From contig JAIXYI010000085.1 of NCBI GenBank assembly GCA_027490305.1, positions 1 to 38,594 on the forward strand: 38,594 nt of DNA. Reading direction: 5' to 3'. The stretch comes from Flavobacteriaceae bacterium (lineage in GTDB: Bacteria > Bacteroidota > Bacteroidia > Flavobacteriales > Flavobacteriaceae). Both the position numbers and the translations under genes were made by a program. Each line of letters starts with the position of its first letter. Within the stretch, counting starts at the first letter, position 1. The notes beneath the pieces are model-generated. The model was not told where the DNA came from and made no database searches. It saw only the letters and a program-made list of their open reading frames with translations. Of the stretch, positions 16,300-24,022 are shown one piece after another.

Positions 16300-16675
16300 A
16301 CGTTTATCTAATAATTAATCATTAGGGCGGACATTCCCCGCTGTTCGCGTCAAGTCCTCGCGGCATCCGCGGGTGTGGCAACCGCGCCGCCGAGCTTCCG
16401 TTGGTCGCTGCCGCCTGCGGGCCCCACCACACGGCTGCCGTTTCGGCCTTTCTGCTGCCATCGGGGCCGCAAAAGTGGATATCTCGGCGAATCTGTTTCA
16501 AAAGAGTGTGGATTGATAATTTAACATTTTAGGGGGTTTTTCCGTATCCACCGCTTCACCACAGTTTTTACCTTTAGACCTCAAAGGTTTTCAAAACCTT
16601 TGAGGTCTAAGCCGACCGAAATCGCGATTGAAATCTGTCGCATAAAGTTCATTTTGTGAATGTTAGCATGATCTT
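16300..16675. other. Non-coding GC-rich spacer with decayed repeat core
   Basis: No gene was found. The stretch 16325-16470 is very GC-rich and contains, on the reverse strand at 16393-16415, a core close to the GGCGACCAACGGAAGC core of the dispersed element. GTGTGG and CCACAC flank it as a possible stem. A long palindrome lies at 16574-16610. Confidence 0.6.
16574..16610. repeat. 37-nt perfect palindrome, 18-bp arms around one C
   Basis: The left arm is TTAGACCTCAAAGGTTTT (16574-16591), then C, then its exact reverse complement (16593-16610). No T-run follows, so it is not a standard terminator. It lies 66 nt upstream of the YjbR gene. Confidence 0.9.
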
Positions 16676-17047
16676 ATGGATATCCAACACTATTTCGACT
16701 ACTGCCTCGCCAAGAAAGCCGTCACCGAACATTTCCCCTTTGATGAAGATACCCTCGTCTTCAAAGTAGGTGGTAAAATGTTTGCCCTCGCCTCGCTCTC
16801 AGAGTGGGAGAAAGGAAGTCCAGCCGTCAACCTCAAATGCGATCCCGACCGTGCCGCCGAACTCCGTGCCGAATACGAAGGCATACAACCCGGCTATCAC
16901 ATGAGCAAGATCCACTGGAATACGGTGGCCGTCAACGCCGACGTGCCCGATAGCATGGTGCGCGCGCTCATCGACCATTCCTACGAACTGGTGCTGAAAA
17001 GTTTACCCAAAAAAGCGCAGGCGGAAATCGCCGAATCAGCCGATTGA
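16676..17047 (+). CDS. MmcQ/YjbR family protein
   Basis: This 123-residue protein has the YjbR fold signature: F-P-F-D-E-D-T-L-V-F-K-V-G-G-K-M-F-A at about 20-37, NLKCDPDRAAELR in the middle, and H-W-N-T-V followed by a C-terminal S-Y-E-L-V. YjbR proteins have a CyaY-like fold with double-wing DNA-binding character; the true role is unknown. The PH-SHOCT gene starts 34 nt downstream with its own -7 box right after this stop. Confidence 0.92.
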   Translation: MDIQHYFDYCLAKKAVTEHFPFDEDTLVFKVGGKMFALASLSEWEKGSPAVNLKCDPDRAAELRAEYEGIQPGYHMSKIHWNTVAVNADVPDSMVRALIDHSYELVLKSLPKKAQAEIAESAD

Positions 17048-17049
17048 GT

Positions 17050-17057
17050 TATTTTTG
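17050..17057 (+). promoter_or_regulatory. -7 box for the PH-SHOCT gene
   Basis: TATTTTTG starts two bases past the YjbR stop and 24 nt before ATG 17082. Confidence 0.5.
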
Positions 17058-17081
17058 CAGCCGTAACCACACGCCCACAAC

Positions 17082-17771
17082 ATGAAAGAACAGATCCGGA
17101 AATTCCTCAACGAAGAACAAGACCCGAAAGCGGTCGAGAAAGTGACCCACAAACTCAACGATCTGTTGATGCGGGGCGAAGAAATCGGTTACATCGGAGT
17201 GCAGAAAAATCCGGTGCTGACGGTGTTCCCCGATAGCATCGTCCTGACCAACAAACGAATCATTATCTGCAAGCCAAAAAACCTGGGCCTGTCGATGGAC
17301 TTCACCGATTACACCTGGGACGATATCGATACAACGTTCGTAAAAGAAGGCATCCTCGGCTCCGAGTTCACCTTTACCACCCATACCGAACTGGTCATTT
17401 CCATCGACAACCTGCCGAAAATACAGGCGCGTAAAATCTATACCTTTGCCAAAGAGCAACTCGATATTCTGAAAACAGGATCAGAGCCGGCAGCGGCAGC
17501 ACCCGTCGAAACGATACCAGCGCCAGTGGCCGCTCCGGTTGCCGAAATCGAAGAGGCCGAAACCGAAGAGGTCACGAACTTCGCCGAAATACTTCCGGCC
17601 ACGACGACCGAAACACCGCCCGCAAGCCACGGCGGAGAACGCAGCCTTTCCGAATTGTCAAAAGAAGAATTGTTCGAGAAATTACAGAACTACAAAAAAC
17701 TCCTTGACAACGGACTCATCCTGCAAGGTGAATACGACAATCTGAAAAAGGAGATACTGGCGTATTTATAA
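17082..17771 (+). CDS. Bacterial PH domain protein with C-terminal SHOCT helix
   Basis: This 229-residue cytoplasmic protein has a bacterial PH-like domain at about residues 35-125 (L-T-N-K-R-I-I-I at about 53-60, then a W-D-D-I-D block). A low-complexity Ala/Pro/Glu linker (about 133-185) leads to a C-terminal SHOCT motif (E-L-F-E-K-L...LLDNG.I...EYD..K) ending at residue 229. SHOCT motifs are thought to mediate oligomerisation or nucleic-acid contacts. A terminator follows 18 nt after the stop. Confidence 0.9.
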   Translation: MKEQIRKFLNEEQDPKAVEKVTHKLNDLLMRGEEIGYIGVQKNPVLTVFPDSIVLTNKRIIICKPKNLGLSMDFTDYTWDDIDTTFVKEGILGSEFTFTTHTELVISIDNLPKIQARKIYTFAKEQLDILKTGSEPAAAAPVETIPAPVAAPVAEIEEAETEEVTNFAEILPATTTETPPASHGGERSLSELSKEELFEKLQNYKKLLDNGLILQGEYDNLKKEILAYL

Positions 17772-17789
17772 GAGACAATCCCCAAAAAA

Positions 17790-17836
17790 AGAATCCCAAA
17801 TTCCAGTCTATACGATACCGGAATTTGGGATTTTTC
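17790..17836. terminator. Bidirectional terminator between PH-SHOCT and DUF4407
   Basis: AATCCCAAATTCC pairs perfectly with GGAATTTGGGATT around a 15-nt loop, with A-rich left and T-rich right flanks. It serves the two convergent genes. Confidence 0.88.
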
Positions 17837-17854
17837 TTTTTATAAATGCCCGGA

Positions 17855-18955
17855 TTACATCGTCTCCCGCTGCTTCTCGACAAACCGGTGCGCCTGCAAC
17901 TCCAGCAATTCTTTCGCCTTGCTTCGCTGTAATCCGAACAGGCCTTTGTCCTGGGCGATGTCGGCGTATACCCGGTCGTGCATTTCGGCGCTCGTCGCCA
18001 CCAGCAACTGCCGTTGGTGCTTGTCTTGCGCCAGCGTTGCCTGCAAGGCCGTTTCGATGTCTTCGAGTTTAAAATCGTATTCTCCTTTCGGCGACAGCAA
18101 TTTCGCAATGATCGGCGCGGTTTCGATGGCCAGGAACAGCAACATGATGAACAACGACGGCAGCAGCGGCAACGATCCCAGCGCGTTGATCCGCGCCATG
18201 AGACCGTCAAACCCTTCGATTACAGGCTGTCCATCGCCAATTTTTTTGTCGAGGTCGGCCTGCACGTCTTTATTTTTAGCTTCCAATGCCGCGATTTTCG
18301 CCAGATTCGCCTTTCGCAGCGTATCCAGTTCGGTGCGGGCCAGGTCGTGCTTCGCGATCTTCTCCTTGAAAACCGGTCCTTTCCCGATTTTCAGTGTGCC
18401 CTTACGTCCTTCTGCTTCCGCAATATAGGTGTCGTACAACGTATTCACTTCTTTTTCTTTATCCGCAATCTCCGTCTTCAGGCGCTTGATATCCGACGCG
18501 TTCCGGTCAAGGTCGGTCTTGAAATAATCCGATACTTCCTTCTTGTTGCGCAGCGCCATCGCGTTTTTCTCTTTCAGCAGCACCGTATTGATCTCTTTTT
18601 CAAAGATTTTGATCTCAAGCGGTTTAGAGATAACTACCGCAATGATGACCGCCAACACGATACGCGGCGCCGCCTGAAGCAGTTCCTGCCCAAAACGGTC
18701 GCGTTTGCGGATGGTCGACACAATAAAACGGTCGAGGTTGAAAATCAGCAGTCCCCAGATAAGGCCAAAGAACACCGCGGGCCACACGTTGTCGAAAACG
18801 GTGTAAAGTGCGTAGGAAGCGGCCACCCAGGCCATGACGGCCGTGAAAAAGACGGTGGCGCCGATGCCGGCGAACTTGGTTTGTTCGCCCTCCGAGCAAG
18901 TGCCAAGCAACTTGCGGTCTGCGCCAGAGCACAGCACGAAAAAAGATTTCAGCAT
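17855..18955 (-). CDS. DUF4407 membrane protein
   Basis: This 366-residue protein has an N-terminal C-S-G-A-D block and two pairs of membrane helices (about 33-75 and 95-112). A long charged coiled coil (about 115-250) follows, then a last hydrophobic helix near 268-290 and a Gln/Lys-rich helical tail. This is the DUF4407 layout; the function is unknown. A -7 box lies at 19019-19026. Confidence 0.88.
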   Translation of the reverse strand: MLKSFFVLCSGADRKLLGTCSEGEQTKFAGIGATVFFTAVMAWVAASYALYTVFDNVWPAVFFGLIWGLLIFNLDRFIVSTIRKRDRFGQELLQAAPRIVLAVIIAVVISKPLEIKIFEKEINTVLLKEKNAMALRNKKEVSDYFKTDLDRNASDIKRLKTEIADKEKEVNTLYDTYIAEAEGRKGTLKIGKGPVFKEKIAKHDLARTELDTLRKANLAKIAALEAKNKDVQADLDKKIGDGQPVIEGFDGLMARINALGSLPLLPSLFIMLLFLAIETAPIIAKLLSPKGEYDFKLEDIETALQATLAQDKHQRQLLVATSAEMHDRVYADIAQDKGLFGLQRSKAKELLELQAHRFVEKQRETM

Positions 18956-19259
18956 AGGGATGATTTAGCTCCGGGCTGCGAAAAACGATAACCCGGATTT
19001 GATTGATGATGATACCTGCAAAAGTAACGCCAAAAGAACGCCAATCGTCTCCTGACACGAAATATTTTTTCGTAAGATGCTGTAAAACAGCGTTTTTTTT
19101 GTTTAACTTTTTTTGGGCGTTCCCCGGCATTACGCCCGTTCACACCTTCCAATGCCTCCGCCGGGTCGCGTGCTCTGCTTTATCCCGCCCTCCTGCGTCG
19201 GGTCGGGGATACCGCTGCCGCCCGCTAACGCAACCCCCTCTTCTTTCGACCTGCCGTCG
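18956..19259. other. Intergenic spacer, promoter of DUF4407 and GC-rich stretch
   Basis: Besides the -7 box at 19019-19026 it holds a T-rich tract (19093-19112) and a GC-rich stretch (19130-19250) similar in texture to the other decayed repeats. No gene was found. Confidence 0.5.
19019..19026 (-). promoter_or_regulatory. -7 box for the DUF4407 gene
   Basis: The reverse strand reads TACTTTTG (TAnnTTTG), 63 nt before the ATG at 18955. Confidence 0.45.
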
Positions 19260-19667
19260 TTACGGAAGTGGCTTTTCGCCCAGCAGATTACCTTCTTTAT
19301 ACGTCCGGATCAGGATGGGTGTTCCCTGCTCATCAAAATACGTCCAGTCGCCCGAGTAGAACCAATGCCGCTCTTTGTCGGTCACCACCACCCGGGTCAC
19401 ACCCTTCGACGCGACCTTTCCGTTCGGATGGTAGAAGGTCACATCGCATACCGAGTCGCGGTAGCGCTCTACTTTAGAAAGTTTCCCATTGGTATAGTGC
19501 CGCCAGCGCTTTACCTCGTCGCCATGGCGATAGCGCCCAACACTTTTGTAACGCTGTTTTTCGTCGGCGTATACCTCTTTCCAGCGACCTTCCCGTTGGC
19601 CGTTTACCGTCCGGTTCGGGGCACATGCCATCAGCAGTACCAGAAAAAAAAATGCGATGTATTTCAT
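19260..19667 (-). CDS. Small lipoprotein with MORN-like repeats
   Basis: This 135-residue protein has a lipoprotein signal (lipobox LLMAC, Cys15). The rest is made of short strands of the type N-G-Q-R-E-G-R-W-K, Y-T-N-G-K-L and Y-H-P-N-G-K-V, as in MORN/toxin_YwqK-like antitoxin repeats. The open frame begins 37 codons upstream, but ATG 19665-19667 gives the signal peptide. It lies 2 nt beyond the stop of the tiny membrane protein, so it is the third gene of the sigma-factor operon. Confidence 0.78.
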   Translation of the reverse strand: MKYIAFFFLVLLMACAPNRTVNGQREGRWKEVYADEKQRYKSVGRYRHGDEVKRWRHYTNGKLSKVERYRDSVCDVTFYHPNGKVASKGVTRVVVTDKERHWFYSGDWTYFDEQGTPILIRTYKEGNLLGEKPLP

Positions 19668-19669
19668 AG

Positions 19670-19888
19670 TTATGAATGGCGTTCGAAAAAGAAAATGGAC
19701 ATACATACCGCCACAATCACAATGACCAACAGCAGCAATACAATCAGGAACAACCGCGACGACTGCGGTCGGAACCACGGCCGCCTAACCGATTTTCGCC
19801 GGATCTTTTGCCACAGTTCGTCCGACGGCGTTTCGTCGAAACCGGCACTTTTCGCTTTGAAGAGTTCGAAGAGTTCCTTATCGTTCAT
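19670..19888 (-). CDS. 72-residue membrane protein next to ECF sigma factor, possible mini anti-sigma
   Basis: It has a soluble N-terminus (M-N-D-K-E-L-F-E-L-F-K, then S-D-E-L-W-Q-K-I at about 22-29) and one long Leu/Val/Ile helix at about 46-66. Almost nothing follows. The head resembles the cytosolic part of Bacteroidota anti-sigma factors, but the periplasmic domain is absent. It overlaps the sigma gene by 4 nt (ATGA). An anti-sigma role is an inference from position and layout only. Confidence 0.7.
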   Translation of the reverse strand: MNDKELFELFKAKSAGFDETPSDELWQKIRRKSVRRPWFRPQSSRLFLIVLLLLVIVIVAVCMSIFFFERHS

Positions 19889-20424
19889 GGCTGCATTTTT
19901 TTGGATTGGGCCTCTGCCAATAACTTTTTCAACTTTTCCTTCGCATAGTTCAGTTGCGATTTCGACGTGCCTTCCGATATGTTCAGCATCTCGGCGATCT
20001 CGTGGTGCTTATACCCTTCGATTGCAAACAGGTTGAACACCAATCGGGCGCCTTCTGGCAATACCAGCAGCATCTTCGATACGTCGTCTGTTTCAAAATC
20101 CCGCATCACCGCTGCCTCCACCGAAACATGCACGTCTTCGATTTCGGCCCCGAAGCGGAACGGATTTTTCTTTCGCAACTCCATCAGGCAGTGGTTCACC
20201 GCAATCTTTAGGATCCATCCCGAAAAATTCCCATCTCCTTTGAACTGCCCGATCTTGGCAAAGACCGTCACAAAAGTATTCATCGCCATTTCTTCGGCCC
20301 GCTCCCGGTCTTTCATATAGCGCTTGCAGATACCCAGCACACGCGCACCATACAGCTTATACAACTGGTGCTGTGAAAGCGGATCCTGGCGCAGGCATCC
20401 AGAGATGAGGTCTTTTTCAGACAT
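19885..20424 (-). CDS. ECF-type RNA polymerase sigma factor
   Basis: This 179-residue protein has sigma region 2 (Y-K-L-Y-G-A-R-V...RAEEMAMNTFVTVF at about 23-57, then W-I-L-K-I-A) and region 4 helix-turn-helix (G-Y-K-H-H-E-I-A-E-M-L-N-I-S-E-G-T at about 137-153). No anti-sigma of normal size is nearby; the coupled 72-residue protein is the only candidate. Confidence 0.93.
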   Translation of the reverse strand: MSEKDLISGCLRQDPLSQHQLYKLYGARVLGICKRYMKDRERAEEMAMNTFVTVFAKIGQFKGDGNFSGWILKIAVNHCLMELRKKNPFRFGAEIEDVHVSVEAAVMRDFETDDVSKMLLVLPEGARLVFNLFAIEGYKHHEIAEMLNISEGTSKSQLNYAKEKLKKLLAEAQSKKMQP

Positions 20425-20493
20425 GAACAGGGCTTTTCGGATGCGATGCGTACGTGCGCATAAAGGGTTGTAAAGCGCTCGTGCGAATTCCGT

Positions 20494-20883
20494 TTATCGC
20501 GTTTGTCCCACTATCAAGGGGAATCCAACACTTACACGAACGCGTTTGTTGTCATTATAACCGGGTGTCCAGTGTGGCGACCGTGCGAGGACATCATTAA
20601 TTGCCTGGGTTACGGAAGGAGACGGACTTCTCAACACGTTAATCCCGCTTAGTGTGCCATCTTTTTCAACTACGAAAGTCACCACTACAGTCGTAGGCGG
20701 CACTTTGTCCCGCGGCATTTTGATGTTGTTCGTAAAAAATCGGCGAAAAGCCTCATCGCCTCCCGGAAATTCCGGGCGACGTTCTACCCTTTTATAGATG
20801 GAATCGTCGACAATTTCCTGTGCCTGTATTTTCGGCATTGCAACAAAACAAGCGAACAGGCAGAAGTAAAAAAGGTATTTCAT
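20494..20883 (-). CDS. Periplasmic TonB C-terminal-like protein
   Basis: This 129-residue protein has a signal peptide (about 1-21, ending I-Q-A-Q) and a single TonB_C-type domain: P-E-F-P-G-G at about 36-41, then V-V-V-T-F-V-V-E-K-D-G and W-T-P-G. There is no membrane-anchored linker, so it is not a full TonB. In Bacteroidota such proteins often act as soluble partners or paralogues with unknown ligand. The frame runs 20 codons upstream, but ATG 20881-20883 gives the signal peptide. The dipeptidase stop lies 7 nt upstream. Confidence 0.85.
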   Translation of the reverse strand: MKYLFYFCLFACFVAMPKIQAQEIVDDSIYKRVERRPEFPGGDEAFRRFFTNNIKMPRDKVPPTTVVVTFVVEKDGTLSGINVLRSPSPSVTQAINDVLARSPHWTPGYNDNKRVRVSVGFPLIVGQTR

Positions 20884-20890
20884 GCCAGTA

Positions 20891-22282
20891 CTACTTTGTT
20901 GCCAACTCCGTAAAATACTTGTAAAACAACGGAATCGTCTCAATTCCTTTCAGGTAATTGAAAATCCCGAAATGCTCGTTCGGCGAGTGGATGGCGTCGC
21001 TGTCAAGTCCGAATCCCATCAAAATGGTCTTGCTTTTCAGTTCTTTCTCAAACAGCGCGACAATCGGAATACTACCGCCGGAACGCACCGGAATCGCCGG
21101 CACACCAAACGTTTCCGTATACGCCTTGTTTGCGGCCTGGTAACCGATGCTGTCGATCGGTGTCACATAACCCTGGCCCCCGTGGTGCGGTGTCACTTTT
21201 ACCCGCACACCTGCAGGCGCGATGCTTTCGAAGTGCCGTCTAAACAGTTCGGTGATCTCTTCCCAATCCTGGTGGGGCACGAGGCGCATGGAAATTTTGG
21301 CATAGGCTTTCGAAGCAATGACGGTCTTGGCACCTTCACCCGTATACCCGCCCCAGATGCCGTTGACATCCAACGTCGGGCGGATCGAGTTGCGTTCGTT
21401 CGTCACATAGCCTTTCTCTCCGTATACGTCGTCAATATCCAGCGCCTTTTTGTAGGCATCAAGCGAGAACGGCGCCTTTGCCATTTCGTCGCGTTCCGCC
21501 CGTGACAATTCCTCTACTTTGTCATAAAAACCCGGAATGGTGATATGGTTGTTCTCGTCGTGCAGAGAGGCAATCATCTTCGCCAGCACGTTGATGGGGT
21601 TGGCCACGGCGCCGCCGTAAAGTCCGGAGTGAAGGTCGCGGTTCGGGCCGGTCACTTCCACCTCTACGTAGCTGAGTCCACGCAAGCCGGTCGTGATCGA
21701 CGGCTGTTGGTTCGAAATCATACCCGTATCCGAAATCAGGATGACGTCGCATTTCAATTTGTCCTGATTGCGTTCCACAAACCAGCCGAGGCTCTTCGAT
21801 CCGACTTCTTCCTCGCCCTCAATCATGAATTTTACATTGCAGGGAAGGGCGTTGTTTCGCATCATATATTCAAACGCCTTGACGTGCATATACATCTGGC
21901 CTTTGTCATCGCAGGCACCGCGGGCGAAGATCGCGCCATCGGGGTGCAACTCCGTTTTTTTGATTACCGGCTCGAAAGGCGGGGAAGTCCAGAGGTCGAT
22001 CGGATCGGGTGGCTGCACGTCGTAATGTCCGTATACCAATACGGTCGGTAACTTCGGGTCAAGGGTCTTTTCACCGTATACGATCGGATAGCCAGGTGTT
22101 TCGCAAATTTCCACGACATCGCAGCCGGCTTCGACAAGGCTTTTTCGAACGGCTTCGGCCATGTCAATGACATCCTGTGAGTAGGCGCTGTCGGCACTGA
22201 CCGACGGTATTCTCAAAATCGAAATTAGTTCTTCTATAAAGCGGTCTTTGTGTTCCGCTACGTAAGATGTAATCGTGTGCAT
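20891..22282 (-). CDS. M20 family metallopeptidase (dipeptidase)
   Basis: This 463-residue zinc peptidase has metal-site motifs G-H-Y-D-V-Q-P (His87, Asp89), C-D-D-K-G (Asp125/126) and E-G-E-E-E-V-G-S (155-162). A lid domain follows (the D-L-H-S-G block). It hydrolyses dipeptides or N-acyl amino acids in the cytoplasm. ATG 22280-22282 is preferred over an upstream Met in AT-rich repeat sequence, because it follows the -7 box at 22300-22307. Confidence 0.92.
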   Translation of the reverse strand: MHTITSYVAEHKDRFIEELISILRIPSVSADSAYSQDVIDMAEAVRKSLVEAGCDVVEICETPGYPIVYGEKTLDPKLPTVLVYGHYDVQPPDPIDLWTSPPFEPVIKKTELHPDGAIFARGACDDKGQMYMHVKAFEYMMRNNALPCNVKFMIEGEEEVGSKSLGWFVERNQDKLKCDVILISDTGMISNQQPSITTGLRGLSYVEVEVTGPNRDLHSGLYGGAVANPINVLAKMIASLHDENNHITIPGFYDKVEELSRAERDEMAKAPFSLDAYKKALDIDDVYGEKGYVTNERNSIRPTLDVNGIWGGYTGEGAKTVIASKAYAKISMRLVPHQDWEEITELFRRHFESIAPAGVRVKVTPHHGGQGYVTPIDSIGYQAANKAYTETFGVPAIPVRSGGSIPIVALFEKELKSKTILMGFGLDSDAIHSPNEHFGIFNYLKGIETIPLFYKYFTELATK

Positions 22283-22299
22283 CAGGGTTAGGTTTGACC

Positions 22300-22307
22300 C
22301 AAATGTA
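22300..22307 (-). promoter_or_regulatory. -7 box for the M20 dipeptidase
   Basis: The reverse strand reads TACATTTG (TAnnTTTG), 17 nt before ATG 22282. Confidence 0.55.
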
Positions 22308-22311
22308 CGAA

Positions 22312-22397
22312 AAAGGGAGAGATGGGGAATTAGCGAATGAGCCAATTAGCGGATTAGCGAATGGGATAATGGGAAAATGAGATAATGAGAAAATGGG
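22312..22397. repeat. Low-complexity A/G-rich imperfect repeats at the island edge
   Basis: Units like TTAGCGAATG and GATAATGAGAAAATGGG recur imperfectly. The sequence between this and 22639 has no convincing gene; a 69-codon ORF there has no features. The left boundary of the AT-rich island falls about here. Confidence 0.55.
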
Positions 22398-22638
22398 TAG
22401 AAGGATATGCTTTATTTTCCCAATGTAAGCAATAGATTTGGCACTGATAATTTGCGGTGGATTGACAGGCACATTCGCGAATCCGCCAGTCTTCGAATTC
22501 GGGACTTCACTTATGAAGATTTTAAAATCGTCGTGTTTTTCGATGTGGCAATGGGAAGATGTTCAAGAAGTATGAATGCCTCATTGGCGATTATAGATGT
22601 ATCATTTATCAGATGATAACTAATGCCGAAAACAACGT

Positions 22639-23609
22639 TCACGATGAATTTTTTGATTGAGAATAAGCTCGTTCTATCTCGTCTGATTTAAGCCCATTCC
22701 AACCCTCATAGGTAGAGAAGGGTACATTGTCGTGTAGTAATGGTCTTAAGAGGTCTATTTTCTCTGCAATTCTAATGATATATGAGTTAGAGTCAGATGA
22801 AAAACAATAGAGGAAGAACAAAATTAAGTCATCTGAGCTAAGTTGATTTTGGAGATAATCAGAGTAGTATTCATTTGATTCTGTTTTTTCGATAAAAAGT
22901 AAAATGTTAGATAAGTACTGAATATATCGTTTAACATATGGTGGATGATAGTTCAGTATATCATCAAATACCGCTTCGTAAATTTCTTTTCTAATCTCAA
23001 AACTGGCATTAAAAAAAAATTGATCAAGTATCTCTGCATTGGCATATAAATGCTTCCCCCATAACGTTCCGATATTTTTATTTCCTCCAGAAAGTCTTCC
23101 GTAGACAGTGAGAAAAGGTTTATTTTTTTCTTTAGAACCTGTTCGTGAACTGAATTTATATCTTTCCTGCTTTTAGAGTCAATACTTTTCTTATAATTCT
23201 TGAATTGATATACAAAAAATGTTTTCGCCTTGCTTAAAATTGAATGAGATATTTTATCCCGGTAAAGATGGAGTATTTTCCCTCCAAAAAGGCGTTTACT
23301 ATCGTCCGTAATCTCGTAATCGTTAAGGAGTTTTTCTAAAACGTCCATTTGCCGAAAGAAGATAACTTCCTGCCCTTGTTTTTCTATTTGGCTTTGGATT
23401 TTATTGTTCGCTTTTACCTGTTCTCTAAAAGCCAAATAAACTAATACTGCCGATATAAAACTAATTACGGGTGCGAGCGAATTTGCGAGATGGTCTGCTT
23501 GTTCAAGCATATTACGCCTGACTCCAAAAAAACAGATGGATACAAAAAGTATAGAATACGAGCAAATGAATAAAATTTCAAATCCTTTCAAGTCTGGCTC
23601 CTTTTTCAT
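22639..23609 (-). pseudogene. AbiC-like abortive infection protein, interrupted by a -1/+2 frameshift
   Basis: Two reading frames on the reverse strand form one protein of about 322 residues. The first frame (ATG at 23609, stop at 22953-22955) gives two N-terminal membrane helices (about 10-28 and 43-62), then a coiled coil V-K-A-N-N-K-I-Q-S-Q-I-E-K-Q and F-F-R-Q-M-D-V-L-E. The second frame, open from about 23170 to the stop at 22639-22641, gives helical sequence such as G-K-H-L-Y-A-N-A-E-I-L and Y-L-Q-N-Q-L-S-S-D-D-L-I-L-F-F-L-Y-C. TM pair, coiled coil and a late Q-L-S-S-D-D-L motif are the layout of putative AbiC phage-resistance proteins (recalled, not searched). A7 (23123-23129) and T9 (A9 on plus, 23011-23019) tracts are candidate shift sites. 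It could be an inactive gene, phase-variable, or programmed. Confidence 0.6.
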
Positions 23610-23766
23610 GCTAAAAAGTTTTGGTTTAAAATTAATAAACCCTCTCGAATCAGAACGGTTTCGTCAATACTCCTAATATCCTACATTAAGTCCCAAGCGG
23701 CTCTAGTTAGGTGGATTTAGACGAAGAGCAATTAAAAATTCTTAATACATTTCAATCAGAGTTTTA

Positions 23767-23803
23767 GTAACATATCTTTCATTTTATTAAGCTTTTATGT
23801 TAC
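23767..23803. promoter_or_regulatory. 8-bp inverted repeat GTAACATA / TATGTTAC in divergent promoter region
   Basis: Arms at 23767-23774 and 23796-23803 with a 21-nt spacer. It lies between the divergently transcribed AbiC-like gene and the NA37 operon, so it could be an operator. There is no direct support. Confidence 0.35.
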
Positions 23804-23920
23804 ACATATTGCCTGAAAGTCTTTTGTTATCCTTGACCGTTCTTTAGGTTTTGGTTTCTCGTGGCGTCATGCAAGAACTTAAAATTTCTCATCATTTTCC
23901 TTTAACATATAAAGGATTTA

Positions 23921-23951
23921 TTTGTTTGTACCGGTTTAATTCATAAGTTTG
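23921..23951 (+). promoter_or_regulatory. Consensus Bacteroidota promoter of the NA37 operon
   Basis: TTTG (23921-23924), a 19-nt spacer, then TAAGTTTG (23944-23951). Both boxes and spacing fit the Bacteroidota consensus. The expected start site is about 23957, at the foot of the hairpin. Confidence 0.75.
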
Positions 23952-23957
23952 AATTCA

Positions 23958-24001
23958 AACCCCTGAGTAGCTGCAATGTTTTGTGGCTCTCGGGGTTTTC
24001 T
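23958..24001 (+). promoter_or_regulatory. Promoter-proximal hairpin with U-run (possible attenuator or leader RNA)
   Basis: AACCCC (T bulge) GAG pairs with CTCGGGGTT, and inside it AGCTGCAA pairs with TTGTGGCT (two G-U) around a TGTT loop. TTTTC follows at once. The whole stem spans 23958-23997. It resembles an intrinsic terminator, placed directly at the predicted transcript start and 25 nt before the NA37 ATG. Confidence 0.65.
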
Positions 24002-24022
24002 ATTTAACCAATCAAACTAAAG

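Noticed and set aside
22312..22397. CRISPR-like repeats
   Set aside because: The units are short and imperfect, with no regular spacers and no cas genes, so this is low-complexity DNA.
22478..22500. Possible duplicated tRNA end (attachment site) at the left island edge
   Set aside because: Only a short partial similarity to the tRNA T-arm was seen; too weak to call a direct repeat.
22407..22616. Plus-strand 69-codon ORF near the left island edge
   Set aside because: No RBS, -7 box or protein-like features; the sequence is AT-rich spacer and the frame is probably chance.
23921..24001. Retron-type non-coding RNA
   Set aside because: No reverse transcriptase gene lies nearby and the stem is too short and simple.
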